A DNA stretch of 64,000 bases from Hominimerdicola alba (GCF_900112155.1 NZ_FOKQ01000003.1:1-64000); one strand, 5' to 3'; counted from the first letter of the stretch, positions 1 to 7,595 are shown. A program made the numbers and translations. The notes: generated by a model from the sequence alone, not told the origin.

Positions 1-289
1 TTTTTTGAAGAGGGCTTGGGGGTGTGCGCTCTGAAACAGCTTATTTCACCAGTTAATATGTTTTTTTACTCTGATGTTCGGATATGGTTAGAGGGTGCTG
101 CGGTTGCAACAGCCTCTTTTGTTTTATCTGCTATAGGAAGTCGCTTTCCGCAAATCGCATTTTATTTTTACATTCAAGATTTTCTTTTTATAAAAGTAAA
201 AGCTTATAATCTTTTCATTTAGTTTTACATATGACGTTAAAATATTTATATCAACTGTACGGAAAATTTCCCCACAAATCAATTTGGAT
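1..289. other. AT-rich stretch without a recognisable gene
   Basis: No convincing gene is visible here. A 68-codon open frame (16-222, plus) has no ribosome binding site and an unremarkable composition, so I do not call it. The only structures are a terminator-like hairpin at 90-117 and, at the right edge, the start of a promoter. The stretch may be the downstream region of a gene lying outside the window. Confidence 0.5.
90..125 (+). terminator. Possible terminator hairpin of an upstream unit
   Basis: AGAGG-gt-GCTG (90-100) can pair with CAGCCTCT (110-117) around a 9-base loop, leaving a two-base bulge, and is followed by a T-rich tract (TTTTGTTTT). It would end transcription entering the window from the left. 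The bulge makes it weaker than the other terminators here. Confidence 0.3.
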
Positions 290-291
290 GT

Positions 292-299
292 GCTATAAT
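292..299 (+). promoter_or_regulatory. Extended -10 promoter of the putative small RNA
   Basis: TATAAT at 294-299 is preceded by TG one base upstream (TGc-TATAAT), an extended -10 element. No good -35 hexamer lies 17 bp upstream. The predicted start, about 306, coincides with the first base of a perfect inverted repeat, which fits an RNA starting with a stem. Confidence 0.5.
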
Positions 300-305
300 A
301 TATAC

Positions 306-416
306 ACAAACGGAAAAGCTTGTCTTCCGTTTGTTGACATTCATAATAATACACCTCTTTTTGTTTGTGCCGTCCTTTCGGCAAAGCCGTGCTTGTGAGA
401 GAGCACGGCTTTTTTC
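306..416 (+). ncRNA. Putative small structured RNA (about 110 nt)
   Basis: A promoter, three hairpins and an intrinsic terminator are packed into about 120 bp with no coding potential. Hairpin 1 pairs 306-315 with 325-334 (10 bp). A mostly single-stranded pyrimidine-rich stretch containing CACCTC (352-357) follows. Hairpin 2 pairs GCCG (369-372) with CGGC (379-382) around the loop TCCTTT. Hairpin 3 is the terminator at 385-410. Both CACCTC and the TCCTTT loop are complementary to Shine-Dalgarno sequences, so a trans-acting translational regulator is imaginable. I could not match it to a known RNA family; it could also be a leader whose gene was lost. Confidence 0.42.
385..415 (+). terminator. 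Intrinsic terminator of the putative small RNA
   Basis: Perfect 9-bp GC-rich stem AGCCGTGCT (385-393) / AGCACGGCT (402-410), 8-base loop, then TTTTT. It ends directly before the -35 box of the next gene, so it insulates that promoter from transcription coming from the left. Confidence 0.75.
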
Positions 417-445
417 TTGACATGAAATATATATCATGATATAAT
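417..445 (+). promoter_or_regulatory. Consensus promoter of the alpha/beta hydrolase gene
   Basis: TTGACA (417-422), 17-bp spacer, TATAAT (440-445): a perfect housekeeping sigma consensus. The predicted start near 452 gives a leader of about 60 bases to the ATG at 513. Confidence 0.85.
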
Positions 446-512
446 AATCAAGTTAGTGAAAACTTATGATCTTTGTATTTATATGAAGATGGCTTTTTCG
501 GAGGACAAAGAT

Positions 513-1253
513 ATGAAAAGTACTGATTTTAAGATGAACACAACTTCCCTGGCGACAGAACAGGGCGATATTTTCATAGATGAATTCATTCCCAAAACAG
601 AGGGGAATTATCCCTGCGTAATAATGAGTCACGGATTCAATTCCTGCGCCGAAGAGCTTCACGATATAGCTGAAAAGCTGGCGGAAAACGGTATATATGC
701 CCTCTGCTACGATTTTAACGGCGGCGGTAATAAGGGCAGAAGCACAGGCAAGACCACGGATATGAGCGTTCTGACTGAGCAGAATGATCTCAGGGCTGTT
801 ATCGGATATGTGAAAAGTCTTTCGCAGATAGGTGATATTTATCTATACGGCGAAAGTCAGGGAGGATTTGTATCGGCGTTGACTGCTCCTGAAATACCTG
901 ATATCGAGGGACTTTTCCTTGTTTATCCTGCGTTTGTTATACCACACGACTGGCTCAGCAGAGATGAAAGCACTATGCAGGATGAATTTGATTTTATGGG
1001 TGTGAAGATTTCAAGGGCATATTACGACGGTGTACCGAGATATGATGTTTTTGCAAAGGCTGCTGAATTCAAGGGCCCTGTAAAAATATGGCACGGCGGT
1101 GCAGACCCTGTGGTTGATCCCGAATACTCGCTGAAACTTGTGAAAAGCTATGAAAATTGCGAGCTTAAAGTTTTCAGTGGGAATGTACATTGGTTCCCGC
1201 CCGAACTGCGTGCAGTCATTGCGGAAGAGATCGTTGAATCTATAAAAGTATAA
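513..1253 (+). CDS. Alpha/beta hydrolase (dienelactone hydrolase/esterase-like)
   Basis: 246-residue soluble alpha/beta-hydrolase. The N-terminal sheet leads into the oxyanion region MSHGFNS, and the nucleophile elbow is GESQGG (Ser of G-x-S-x-G). WHGGADPVVDP supplies the acid Asp and NVHWF the likely catalytic His. No signal peptide is present, so it probably acts on a small ester, amide or acyl-peptide in the cytoplasm; the substrate is unknown. The ATG at 513 is chosen because GGAGG lies 8 bases upstream; a GTG 57 bases earlier lacks a ribosome binding site. It is monocistronic, with its own consensus promoter and a strong terminator. Confidence 0.85.
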   Translation: MKSTDFKMNTTSLATEQGDIFIDEFIPKTEGNYPCVIMSHGFNSCAEELHDIAEKLAENGIYALCYDFNGGGNKGRSTGKTTDMSVLTEQNDLRAVIGYVKSLSQIGDIYLYGESQGGFVSALTAPEIPDIEGLFLVYPAFVIPHDWLSRDESTMQDEFDFMGVKISRAYYDGVPRYDVFAKAAEFKGPVKIWHGGADPVVDPEYSLKLVKSYENCELKVFSGNVHWFPPELRAVIAEEIVESIKV

Positions 1254-1260
1254 AGAAAAA

Positions 1261-1296
1261 TGCTGTGTTACCACCTGGATAACACAGCATTTTTTT
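1261..1296 (+). terminator. Intrinsic terminator after the hydrolase gene
   Basis: Perfect 10-bp stem TGCTGTGTTA (1261-1270) / TAACACAGCA (1280-1289), 9-base loop, followed by seven T. A-rich sequence on the left side lets it also serve the convergent PASTA gene ending at 1318. Confidence 0.85.
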
Positions 1297-1317
1297 ATTT
1301 TGGTTGGAATTTTTAGA

Positions 1318-3144
1318 TCACTTCATTGTGTTAAGCAGACCGTCTTTATTAAAAGCACCATTAAGTTCAGCGGTCTTCTTATCGTAGTTTATGTTGAATA
1401 CAGCGTAGTTTACTGATTTACCTGTACTCTCATTTGTTAAGGAAATTGTGAGAGTTTCAGTATCTTTGCCGGAGATATCCATAGTTATCGCACCTCCTGC
1501 AACAGTCTTGGCATCAGAGATTTTTTGTGTATAACGTGCCTTTCCGTCTACCATACCCTTGACCGTGTATTTACCGCTCAGATCTTCGGGCATAGGGATA
1601 CTGATTGTCAGATCAACCAGGTCATTTTTATCAAACTGCAGGTCTTTGTTCAGTTCACCTACCAGCTCGGCAGTCTTTTTATCATAATTTACAACAAATT
1701 CACCATAGTCGATCGATTCTCCGGTTGCTTCGTTTTTTAGCGTAACTTTTAATCTCTCGGTCTTCTTGCCGGAGATATCCATTGTTATCGCACCGCCGGC
1801 AACAGCTGATGCATCGGGAATCGGTATTATATAACGTGTAATACCATTTACAATGCCATTTACAGTGTATTTTCCGGTCAGACCCTTGGGCATCGGCATA
1901 CTGATAGTCAGATCAACGGGATCGGTCACGCCTGTGGATACGTAGATCGTAACCTCAGTGTCTCTCTCAACTCTCCTGTCGGGTTCAAGAGACATATCGA
2001 TTACCTTACCCTTATCGCCTTCGTAAGGCATATCTTCAACATTTGCTTTCAGCTTGTTTTCCTTAAGGATAGTGATAGCCTTTTCCTTGGTCAGACCAAC
2101 AACGTTAGGTACCTTTACCTTATTATCCAGCGGACCCTTGCTGACATAAAGTGTGACCATATCGCCAATAGGAAATTCAGTACCGGCTGCAGGTTCTGTG
2201 CCTATTGCTATACCCTCGGGAACATTATCATCGTACTTGCTTCTCAGAACGACTGTGAACTGTGCTGCTCTCAGCTCGCTCTCTGCAACTTCGGATTCAC
2301 AATCCGATACATCAGGGACTAATGTCTTCTGCTTGCCCTTACTTACCTTCAGGGTGATGGTGTAGCCTTCATTAACAGACCTGCCTGCGCTCTGGCTCTG
2401 CCAGAATACTATGCCCTCCTCATATTCGATATTATACTCTTCTATTATATCAAAATTCAACTTGTCTGAGAAATCCATTTTAACCTGATCTATTTCCTTT
2501 CCAACAAAGTCTGGAAGTGTGACTGAGCCATCATGTTTATTTCTATCGCATACTCTAAGGATTACATTATCGTAGCTGTTTATCGGATCTCCCGGCTCAG
2601 GACTCTGCCAGAAGATAATACCGTCATCATAATCAGGATTGTTTTCAAATGAGATAACAACTTCGCCTAAATTATCCTGATCTATACTATCAATATTTTT
2701 TCCGATCAGATCAGGCATAGTAACATTGTTGTCATTTTTCTCTGCTGTAGTTTTTTGATTTGCGGAAGTTTTTTCGACCTTTGACGATGCTGATCCATCG
2801 GTATTGATCTTTTTGCCGAAAAGCATGGTCGATGTTACCGCACCTGCCGCAATAACCGCGATACAAGCAGCAATCGCTCCGCCGCGGTAAAGTCTCAGCT
2901 TACCGTTAGATGCTGTTATATTGCTATCCGTTTTGTTTCCTGTGATACTCTTGTGTCCCTTTATGACACCCTTTGTATTGTTCATTTTGAATCCTGCCTT
3001 TCCCATAACGGAGGAGAGAATCCTTTCCCTAGCATCATCAGGAATCTGAGCATCTTTGCCGAAATCAGCGAAGTCGTCCTTAAGGATCTCAGCATCGATT
3101 TCCGAAGCACGATCGCCTAAGTTTTTCAATCTGTTCTTCATCAT
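1318..3144 (-). CDS. Membrane PASTA-repeat protein, probable anti-sigma factor
   Basis: 608 residues. A charged cytoplasmic N-terminus of about 85 residues is followed by one membrane helix (about 88-109), a Ser/Lys-rich linker, four PASTA domains (about 141-203, 208-275, 279-345, 349-411) and two copies of a roughly 95-residue domain (about 415-510 and 511-608). That domain, with the motifs GKYTV and AGGAITMDISG, is unknown to me. PASTA domains usually sense muropeptide or beta-lactam-like ligands in Ser/Thr kinases, but there is no kinase domain here. The start codon overlaps the sigma-factor stop (ATGA), behind GGAGGG. Position and topology suggest a transmembrane anti-sigma factor; this role is inferred, since the N-terminus shows no classical zinc anti-sigma motif. 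Confidence 0.75.
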   Translation of the reverse strand: MMKNRLKNLGDRASEIDAEILKDDFADFGKDAQIPDDARERILSSVMGKAGFKMNNTKGVIKGHKSITGNKTDSNITASNGKLRLYRGGAIAACIAVIAAGAVTSTMLFGKKINTDGSASSKVEKTSANQKTTAEKNDNNVTMPDLIGKNIDSIDQDNLGEVVISFENNPDYDDGIIFWQSPEPGDPINSYDNVILRVCDRNKHDGSVTLPDFVGKEIDQVKMDFSDKLNFDIIEEYNIEYEEGIVFWQSQSAGRSVNEGYTITLKVSKGKQKTLVPDVSDCESEVAESELRAAQFTVVLRSKYDDNVPEGIAIGTEPAAGTEFPIGDMVTLYVSKGPLDNKVKVPNVVGLTKEKAITILKENKLKANVEDMPYEGDKGKVIDMSLEPDRRVERDTEVTIYVSTGVTDPVDLTISMPMPKGLTGKYTVNGIVNGITRYIIPIPDASAVAGGAITMDISGKKTERLKVTLKNEATGESIDYGEFVVNYDKKTAELVGELNKDLQFDKNDLVDLTISIPMPEDLSGKYTVKGMVDGKARYTQKISDAKTVAGGAITMDISGKDTETLTISLTNESTGKSVNYAVFNINYDKKTAELNGAFNKDGLLNTMK

Positions 3145-3665
3145 TCTCTGCCCTCCAATATCTTTTTTAGTTTTTTCAGACCGCGGGATATTCTCATGTT
3201 TATCATGCCTTTGCTCATGCCCAATTCTTTGGCTATGTCAATGTTCTTCTGACCGAAGTAGTACTTACGTATAAAAATCGTGCTGTCGGGTTCACCCAGT
3301 TCTTTGACAGCTTCAAGCAGTTCCCTGCTCTCGTCCCTATCATCTGCGATACAGTTTTCAAGCTCGTCATAATCCACCGTATCTATGCATTTGCTTTTTT
3401 TACGGAATACATCGATACAATGGCGTTTTGAGATAACTCCTAAGAAGGCCTGTACCGAACGGAACCGGAAGTCGTTTTTCAGTCCGGCATTGTAAAATGC
3501 AAGAAAAATATCGCTGACAGCTTCCTCTATATCCTCGCCGGTACATACATCCGAAAGACGTGTGCAGGCGATCTTATAGACATAGGCGCTGTATTGCCTG
3601 ACAGTCTGTGCAAGCCCTCGCTCGTGATCAGACCGCAGCAAGTTTAGAAGTTCATTGTCATTCAT
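3141..3665 (-). CDS. Sigma-70 family (ECF-like) RNA polymerase sigma factor
   Basis: 174 residues. Region 2 covers about residues 15-90 (YKIACTRLSD, DIFLAFYNAG, AFLGVISKRHCID), and region 4 about 110-170, with a helix-turn-helix (NIDIAKELGMSKGMINMRISRG). Regions 1 and 3 are absent, as in extracytoplasmic-function sigma factors. It is translationally coupled to the downstream PASTA protein through a 4-base ATGA overlap, the usual arrangement of an ECF sigma and its antagonist. It has a housekeeping-type promoter with an unusually long leader carrying two CG-centred palindromes, so its expression may be controlled by a LacI/GalR-family regulator as well as by the membrane partner. Its regulon cannot be read from this window. 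Confidence 0.88.
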   Translation of the reverse strand: MNDNELLNLLRSDHERGLAQTVRQYSAYVYKIACTRLSDVCTGEDIEEAVSDIFLAFYNAGLKNDFRFRSVQAFLGVISKRHCIDVFRKKSKCIDTVDYDELENCIADDRDESRELLEAVKELGEPDSTIFIRKYYFGQKNIDIAKELGMSKGMINMRISRGLKKLKKILEGRE

Positions 3666-3679
3666 ATGAATACCTCACT

Positions 3680-3695
3680 ATTGAAACGTTTCAAT
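3680..3695. promoter_or_regulatory. 16-bp palindrome, LacI/GalR-type operator candidate
   Basis: ATTGAAACGTTTCAAT is a perfect palindrome with a central CG, the form typical of LacI/GalR-family operators. It lies 14 bases upstream of the sigma-factor ATG, within the transcribed leader, where a bound repressor could block elongation. Confidence 0.55.
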
Positions 3696-3749
3696 ATATA
3701 CAGTCGAAACTAAAGACGGAAAAGTAACAAGATCGCGAAAAATAATAAT

Positions 3750-3763
3750 GTAAACGTTTTGTG
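3750..3763. promoter_or_regulatory. cre-like site (CcpA/LacI-type)
   Basis: TGTAAACGTTTTGT matches the remembered CcpA cre pattern TGWAARCGYTWNCW except for one position. Its centre is 69 bp from the centre of the palindrome at 3680-3695, and it lies just downstream of the predicted start of the sigma-factor transcript. Confidence 0.45.
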
Positions 3764-3797
3764 AATAGAAATCAAACTAAAAAGTTCGACTTTTAGA

Positions 3798-3827
3798 TTA
3801 TACCATATCCATGGAAAGATTGTCAAT
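3798..3827 (-). promoter_or_regulatory. Promoter of the sigma/PASTA operon
   Basis: On the minus strand TTGACA (3827-3822), 18-bp spacer, TATAAT (3803-3798). The start is predicted near 3791, giving a leader of about 125 bases. No convincing ECF-type autoregulatory promoter was seen. Confidence 0.7.
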
Positions 3828-3894
3828 TCTCAACATATGGAGATTTGTTCAATTTTCACGGGCAAAAGTTATACTTTCGCAAAATCAACGGTGA

Positions 3895-3900
3895 TATAAT
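3895..3900 (+). promoter_or_regulatory. -10 element before the alpha-hydroxy-acid dehydrogenase gene
   Basis: TATAAT at 3895-3900, with no good -35 hexamer at 17 bp. The predicted leader is about 40 bases. Confidence 0.45.
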
Positions 3901-3947
3901 ATACTTGTGAAAGAGGCGCTGGCTTACTTATAATAAGGAGTGATAAC

Positions 3948-4847
3948 ATGAGATACGAAAGAACAGATGATGCAAACATCATTAATGAAAGGTACATGGA
4001 TTCCATACTTTTTGAGGAAAGGCTGATAGGTTCTGTGGCGGCGGATACAGAAACGGAATTTCTGGGTGAGAGGTTTTCTATGCCGATATTCATGCCTGCT
4101 TTTTCTCACCTTAATAATTTCGGCAGTAGAGAACTGACGGGTCTTGAAGAGTATTCTCTTGCAGCCAAGGAACTCAACGTGCTGAATTTTGTGGGTATGG
4201 TGGAAAATGATATGTTTGAGAAGATAGTCGGCACAGGAGCTAAGACTGTGCGTATCGTCAAGCCATACGCTGACAACGGCAAGGTGCGTGACCAGATGCA
4301 GTTTGCTGAATCTCACGGTGCATTCGGCATTGGCATGGATATCGATCACATTTTTGGTTCAAATGGCTATGATGTCTGCATGGGCGAAAAAATGACTGCC
4401 CAGAGTGCGGATATGCTGAGCTCATATGTTGAGTCCTCAAAGCTCCCTTTTATTGTAAAGGGTGTGCTAAGCGTCCGTGACGCGTTGCTTTGTGCTGATA
4501 TCGGAGTAAAGGCTATAATAGTCAGCCACCATCATGGCAGACTGCCCTATGCAGTACCGCCCATGATAATACTTCCCGAGATAAAAGAAGCCCTCAAAGG
4601 CAAAGATGTTCGTATTATCGTTGACTGTGGTATCGCCAGCGGTTCTGACGTTTACAAGGCTATTGCTCTGGGTGCTGATGCTGCTGCGGTGGGCAGAGCG
4701 ATGCTTCCCACATTGGAAAAAGACGGAACTGATGGCGTAAAAGCCTGCTTCGGTCAAATCAGGGATGAACTCAGATACGTCATGAGCTTCACAGGATTTT
4801 CCAAAGTCAGCGATATCGACGACTCGGCACTTAGATTCACAAGATAG
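3948..4847 (+). CDS. FMN-dependent alpha-hydroxy-acid dehydrogenase/oxidase-like protein
   Basis: 299-residue FMN-binding TIM barrel of the lactate oxidase/glycolate oxidase (LldD) superfamily. The barrel strands end in FIVKGVLS (FMN lysine), IIVSHHHGR (equivalent of the VSNHGGR motif with the catalytic His) and IIVDCGIASGSDVYKAIALGAD-type phosphate-binding turns, followed by AVGRAM. It is about 50-60 residues shorter than classical members, mainly at the N-terminus, as is common in Firmicutes paralogues. It likely oxidises a 2-hydroxy acid such as lactate; substrate and acceptor are unknown. The start is supported by AAGGAG 8 bases upstream. It is a single-gene unit, divergent from the sigma operon. 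Confidence 0.75.
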   Translation: MRYERTDDANIINERYMDSILFEERLIGSVAADTETEFLGERFSMPIFMPAFSHLNNFGSRELTGLEEYSLAAKELNVLNFVGMVENDMFEKIVGTGAKTVRIVKPYADNGKVRDQMQFAESHGAFGIGMDIDHIFGSNGYDVCMGEKMTAQSADMLSSYVESSKLPFIVKGVLSVRDALLCADIGVKAIIVSHHHGRLPYAVPPMIILPEIKEALKGKDVRIIVDCGIASGSDVYKAIALGADAAAVGRAMLPTLEKDGTDGVKACFGQIRDELRYVMSFTGFSKVSDIDDSALRFTR

Positions 4848-4852
4848 TAAAA

Positions 4853-4887
4853 AAAGACCTCTTTGGTAGTTTTCCAAAGAGGTCTTT
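4853..4887. terminator. Bidirectional intrinsic terminator
   Basis: 14-bp perfect stem AAAGACCTCTTTGG (4853-4866) / CCAAAGAGGTCTTT (4874-4887), flanked by A-rich sequence on the left and T-rich on the right. It lies between the convergent dehydrogenase and isomerase genes and can serve both. Confidence 0.8.
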
Positions 4888-4916
4888 CTTATATTCCATA
4901 ATTTCTATAAATGCTG

Positions 4917-5750
4917 TTACAATACCTTATAAAGCCCATTTAACTGCCCCTTTAAATAGGCAAGATATTTCAGATATTCTTCGTCCGTATTGAGATGTTC
5001 AAGTATCATCGGCATATCACTGTCCAGTTTGTTCATCGTCTCAGCGTAGTATCTCAGTGGTAATTCTCCCAGTCCCGGAGCGCATTCTTCCAGCTGAAGC
5101 GTGTACTCCTGCTTTAGGTGAACGTCCTTCACATGACAGCTTCGTATCCGTCCGCCGAGAAGCTCGGCACATTCATCGATGAATTCTTCCATGCCGAAAT
5201 ACCGATCTGCCGAATTGATCATATTTACAGCATCAAGATGTACTGCGAACCTGTCACGGTCTACCATTTCAAAAAGACGCAGATATTCTTTGGGACTTGT
5301 GGGTATCATCCAGGGCATGGGTTCAAGTGTGAAGTATGTGTTCCGTACATTAGCTGTATCGATGATGTACTGTACCATTGAAACAGTTTTCTTCCATGCT
5401 TCATCGGTGAAATTAGCTTTGTAGCCACCGTCCCAGCGTTCACCGAAAGCGCCTGCTACATTCACCGCACACCTTGCCCCGAGATAGTCTGCCAGCCTTA
5501 ACTGCTCTATACAGTAGTCGAGATTTTTGCGTCTCTCCTGCTCATCGGCAGCGAGTGCATTTCTCCATATCCCTACCTCTGCGATCATCAGGCCGTATTT
5601 CTCTGCCGCATTTTTGTATTCGTTGATGCGGTCTATGGGCTCATTGCTCTGGATGGGAAAAACCACTGCCGAACACCCTAACGCACAGTGATTTTTCGCC
5701 CATTCCTCAGCAGATGAATGTCTTAACGGCGATGATGTACCAAGTCTCAT
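4917..5750 (-). CDS. Sugar phosphate isomerase/epimerase family TIM barrel
   Basis: 277 residues of the xylose-isomerase-like TIM barrel family. Metal ligands expected of the family are visible: Glu in TLEP, Asp in HLDAVN, His in SCHVKDV and Glu in ILEHL. It probably isomerises or epimerises a sugar, keto-sugar or inositol derivative; the substrate is not evident. The ATG follows AGGAGG by 7 bases, and the upstream DXS-like gene ends 19 bases before it, so the two form one operon and may act in the same pathway. Confidence 0.8.
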   Translation of the reverse strand: MRLGTSSPLRHSSAEEWAKNHCALGCSAVVFPIQSNEPIDRINEYKNAAEKYGLMIAEVGIWRNALAADEQERRKNLDYCIEQLRLADYLGARCAVNVAGAFGERWDGGYKANFTDEAWKKTVSMVQYIIDTANVRNTYFTLEPMPWMIPTSPKEYLRLFEMVDRDRFAVHLDAVNMINSADRYFGMEEFIDECAELLGGRIRSCHVKDVHLKQEYTLQLEECAPGLGELPLRYYAETMNKLDSDMPMILEHLNTDEEYLKYLAYLKGQLNGLYKVL

Positions 5751-5769
5751 GACTATGCCTCCTGTAAGA

Positions 5770-7533
5770 TCATTTCAGCATTCCGATGATGTCAGAAGCT
5801 ATCTTCTCCGAGGTTATACCAAGATTATCGAGCAGCTCATTTGCATTGTACCTGTCGTAGAACTCCTTGCCAAGTCCGTAGCACCTGACATTTACATCGC
5901 TGCTGCCGAAATATGCAGCGACCTTCTGACCATAACCGCCGTCGAGAGAACCGTCCTCCAGCGTGATAACGACTTTGCAGTTTTCCTTGAGAGTATCCAG
6001 CAATGGAGTATCAAGTCCAGTTACGAATCTCGGGTTTATCAGCGCAGCATTGATCCCCTGCTCTGCCAGTAGCTCAACCGTCTTTTCACCTATCTGATAG
6101 AAACCGCCCACAGCGATAACAGCCGCCTTTTCGCCCTGCTTGACCATCTCAGACTTGTTCAGCTCGCTGTAATCTGCGGGTATCTCCCTGTCGGTATGTA
6201 CCACGCCGTTGCCCGGGACACGTATAGCCACTGGATATGTATTCTGTTCTACTGCCCAATCAAGCATTACAAGATATTCTTCTGCACAGGTAGGTGCAAG
6301 GTATACAAGCCCCGGGATATTGGATATCATGGGTATATCGTAGATACCGATATGCGTAACATCACTCATGCCGTACACCGAAGCCGAGAACACCAGGAAA
6401 GTCACAGCTGAACTGTTAAGACAAACGTCCTGCATTATCTGGTCGTAGGTTCTCTGCATAAATGTGCTGTTTACGCCGAACACAGGTTTTCCGCCGTTTC
6501 TGGCAATACCCGAAGCGAGAGCTGTTGCAGTCTCCTCAGCTATGCCAACATCGAAAAACTGATCTTTGTACTTCTCACGCAGCTTCTCGTCAAATCCGAA
6601 CACCATTGGAGTTGCCGCAGTTATTGCGCACACCGACTTATCCTTATCCATCTTTTTGGTAAGATACTCAGCAGTCAGTGAACCGTAGTTTTCGCCATTG
6701 CCCCAGTTTACTGTCGTTTTTCCTGTTTCGGGGTCAAAGGGCATAGACCAGTGCCAGTTTTCCTTGTTGTTTTCGGCGATGGGATAACCCTTGCCTTTCT
6801 TGGTGACGATATGCACAACAACAGGCTTTGTAGAATCCTTAACACCCTTAAAGGCTTCTATAAGCTGTTCGATATCGTTGCCGTCAGCCACGAAAACATA
6901 GTCGAGCCCCATAGCTGTAAACAGATTTGTTTCTGCTTTGCCGTTACCCTCACGCAGAGCTTTCAGGTTCTTGTACATACCACCGTGGTTCTCCGCAATA
7001 GACATATCATTATCATTTACAACGATGATAAAATTGCTGTCCATCTCCCCTGCGAAGTCGATACCCTCCAGAGCTTCGCCGCCGCTGAGTGACCCGTCAC
7101 CGATAACAGCGATTATGTTCTCCTTGCCGCCGGTGAGATCTCTTCCCTTAGCCAGACCTGCCGCAAGACTCACGGATGTTGATGTGTGCCCAATATTGAA
7201 GAAATCGTGGGCACTTTCCTCGGGATTTGTGTAGCCGGATACATCACCGAAATGTTCATCAGATATGTAGCCCAGCTTTCTTCCAGTGAGTATCTTGTGG
7301 GGGTAGCACTGGTGAGAAACGTCAAAAACGATTTTATCCTTCGGTGAATCAAAAACATAGTGCATAGCTATTGTAGTTTCAACTATACCGAAGTTGGGTC
7401 CGAAATGTCCTCCTCGTTTGGAAAGACGGTTCATCATAGCGTCTCTTATGTCCTGCGCTAGTCCTTTCAGTTCGGTGATATTAAGCTTTTTAACGTCCTC
7501 GGGAGAGTTTACCCTGTCAAGGATCTCGTACAT
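5770..7533 (-). CDS. DXS-like thiamine-diphosphate enzyme (divergent 1-deoxyxylulose-5-phosphate synthase paralogue)
   Basis: 587 residues with the transketolase-like DXS order: ThDP-binding domain (GGHFGPNFG, DVSHQCYPHKILTGR, GDGSLSGG, NDNDMSIAEN), pyrimidine domain (GIAEE, STFMQRTYDQ) and C-terminal domain. Compared with E. coli DXS as I recall it, the segment DRAGIVGADGQTH is replaced by SASVYGMSDVTH, so the Arg and Asp that contact glyceraldehyde 3-phosphate are missing, and the His of EQHA is Thr. It may therefore make a 1-deoxy-ketose from another aldehyde rather than feed isoprenoid synthesis. The start (ATG 7533) has GAGAGG upstream; the longer frame begins inside the promoter. It is co-transcribed with a sugar isomerase. 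Confidence 0.75.
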   Translation of the reverse strand: MYEILDRVNSPEDVKKLNITELKGLAQDIRDAMMNRLSKRGGHFGPNFGIVETTIAMHYVFDSPKDKIVFDVSHQCYPHKILTGRKLGYISDEHFGDVSGYTNPEESAHDFFNIGHTSTSVSLAAGLAKGRDLTGGKENIIAVIGDGSLSGGEALEGIDFAGEMDSNFIIVVNDNDMSIAENHGGMYKNLKALREGNGKAETNLFTAMGLDYVFVADGNDIEQLIEAFKGVKDSTKPVVVHIVTKKGKGYPIAENNKENWHWSMPFDPETGKTTVNWGNGENYGSLTAEYLTKKMDKDKSVCAITAATPMVFGFDEKLREKYKDQFFDVGIAEETATALASGIARNGGKPVFGVNSTFMQRTYDQIMQDVCLNSSAVTFLVFSASVYGMSDVTHIGIYDIPMISNIPGLVYLAPTCAEEYLVMLDWAVEQNTYPVAIRVPGNGVVHTDREIPADYSELNKSEMVKQGEKAAVIAVGGFYQIGEKTVELLAEQGINAALINPRFVTGLDTPLLDTLKENCKVVITLEDGSLDGGYGQKVAAYFGSSDVNVRCYGLGKEFYDRYNANELLDNLGITSEKIASDIIGMLK

Positions 7534-7586
7534 ATGCAATACCTCTCTTTTCAAAATTCCATAATTATCTGTCCTTCTGCTGTAAT

Positions 7587-7595
7587 ATTGTAGCA
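7587..7595 (-). promoter_or_regulatory. Extended -10 promoter of the DXS-like/isomerase operon
   Basis: On the minus strand TGc-TACAAT (7595-7587) with a poor -35 region. The predicted start near 7580 is inside the longest open frame, which supports the internal ATG at 7533. Confidence 0.4.

Noticed and set aside
16-222. 68-codon frame at the left edge
   Set aside because: No ribosome binding site, low complexity at the C-terminus, and it overlaps a terminator-like hairpin.
5770-7533. Calling this gene dxs outright
   Set aside because: Overall fold fits, but residues that bind glyceraldehyde 3-phosphate in characterised DXS appear replaced, so a functional symbol would overstate the evidence.
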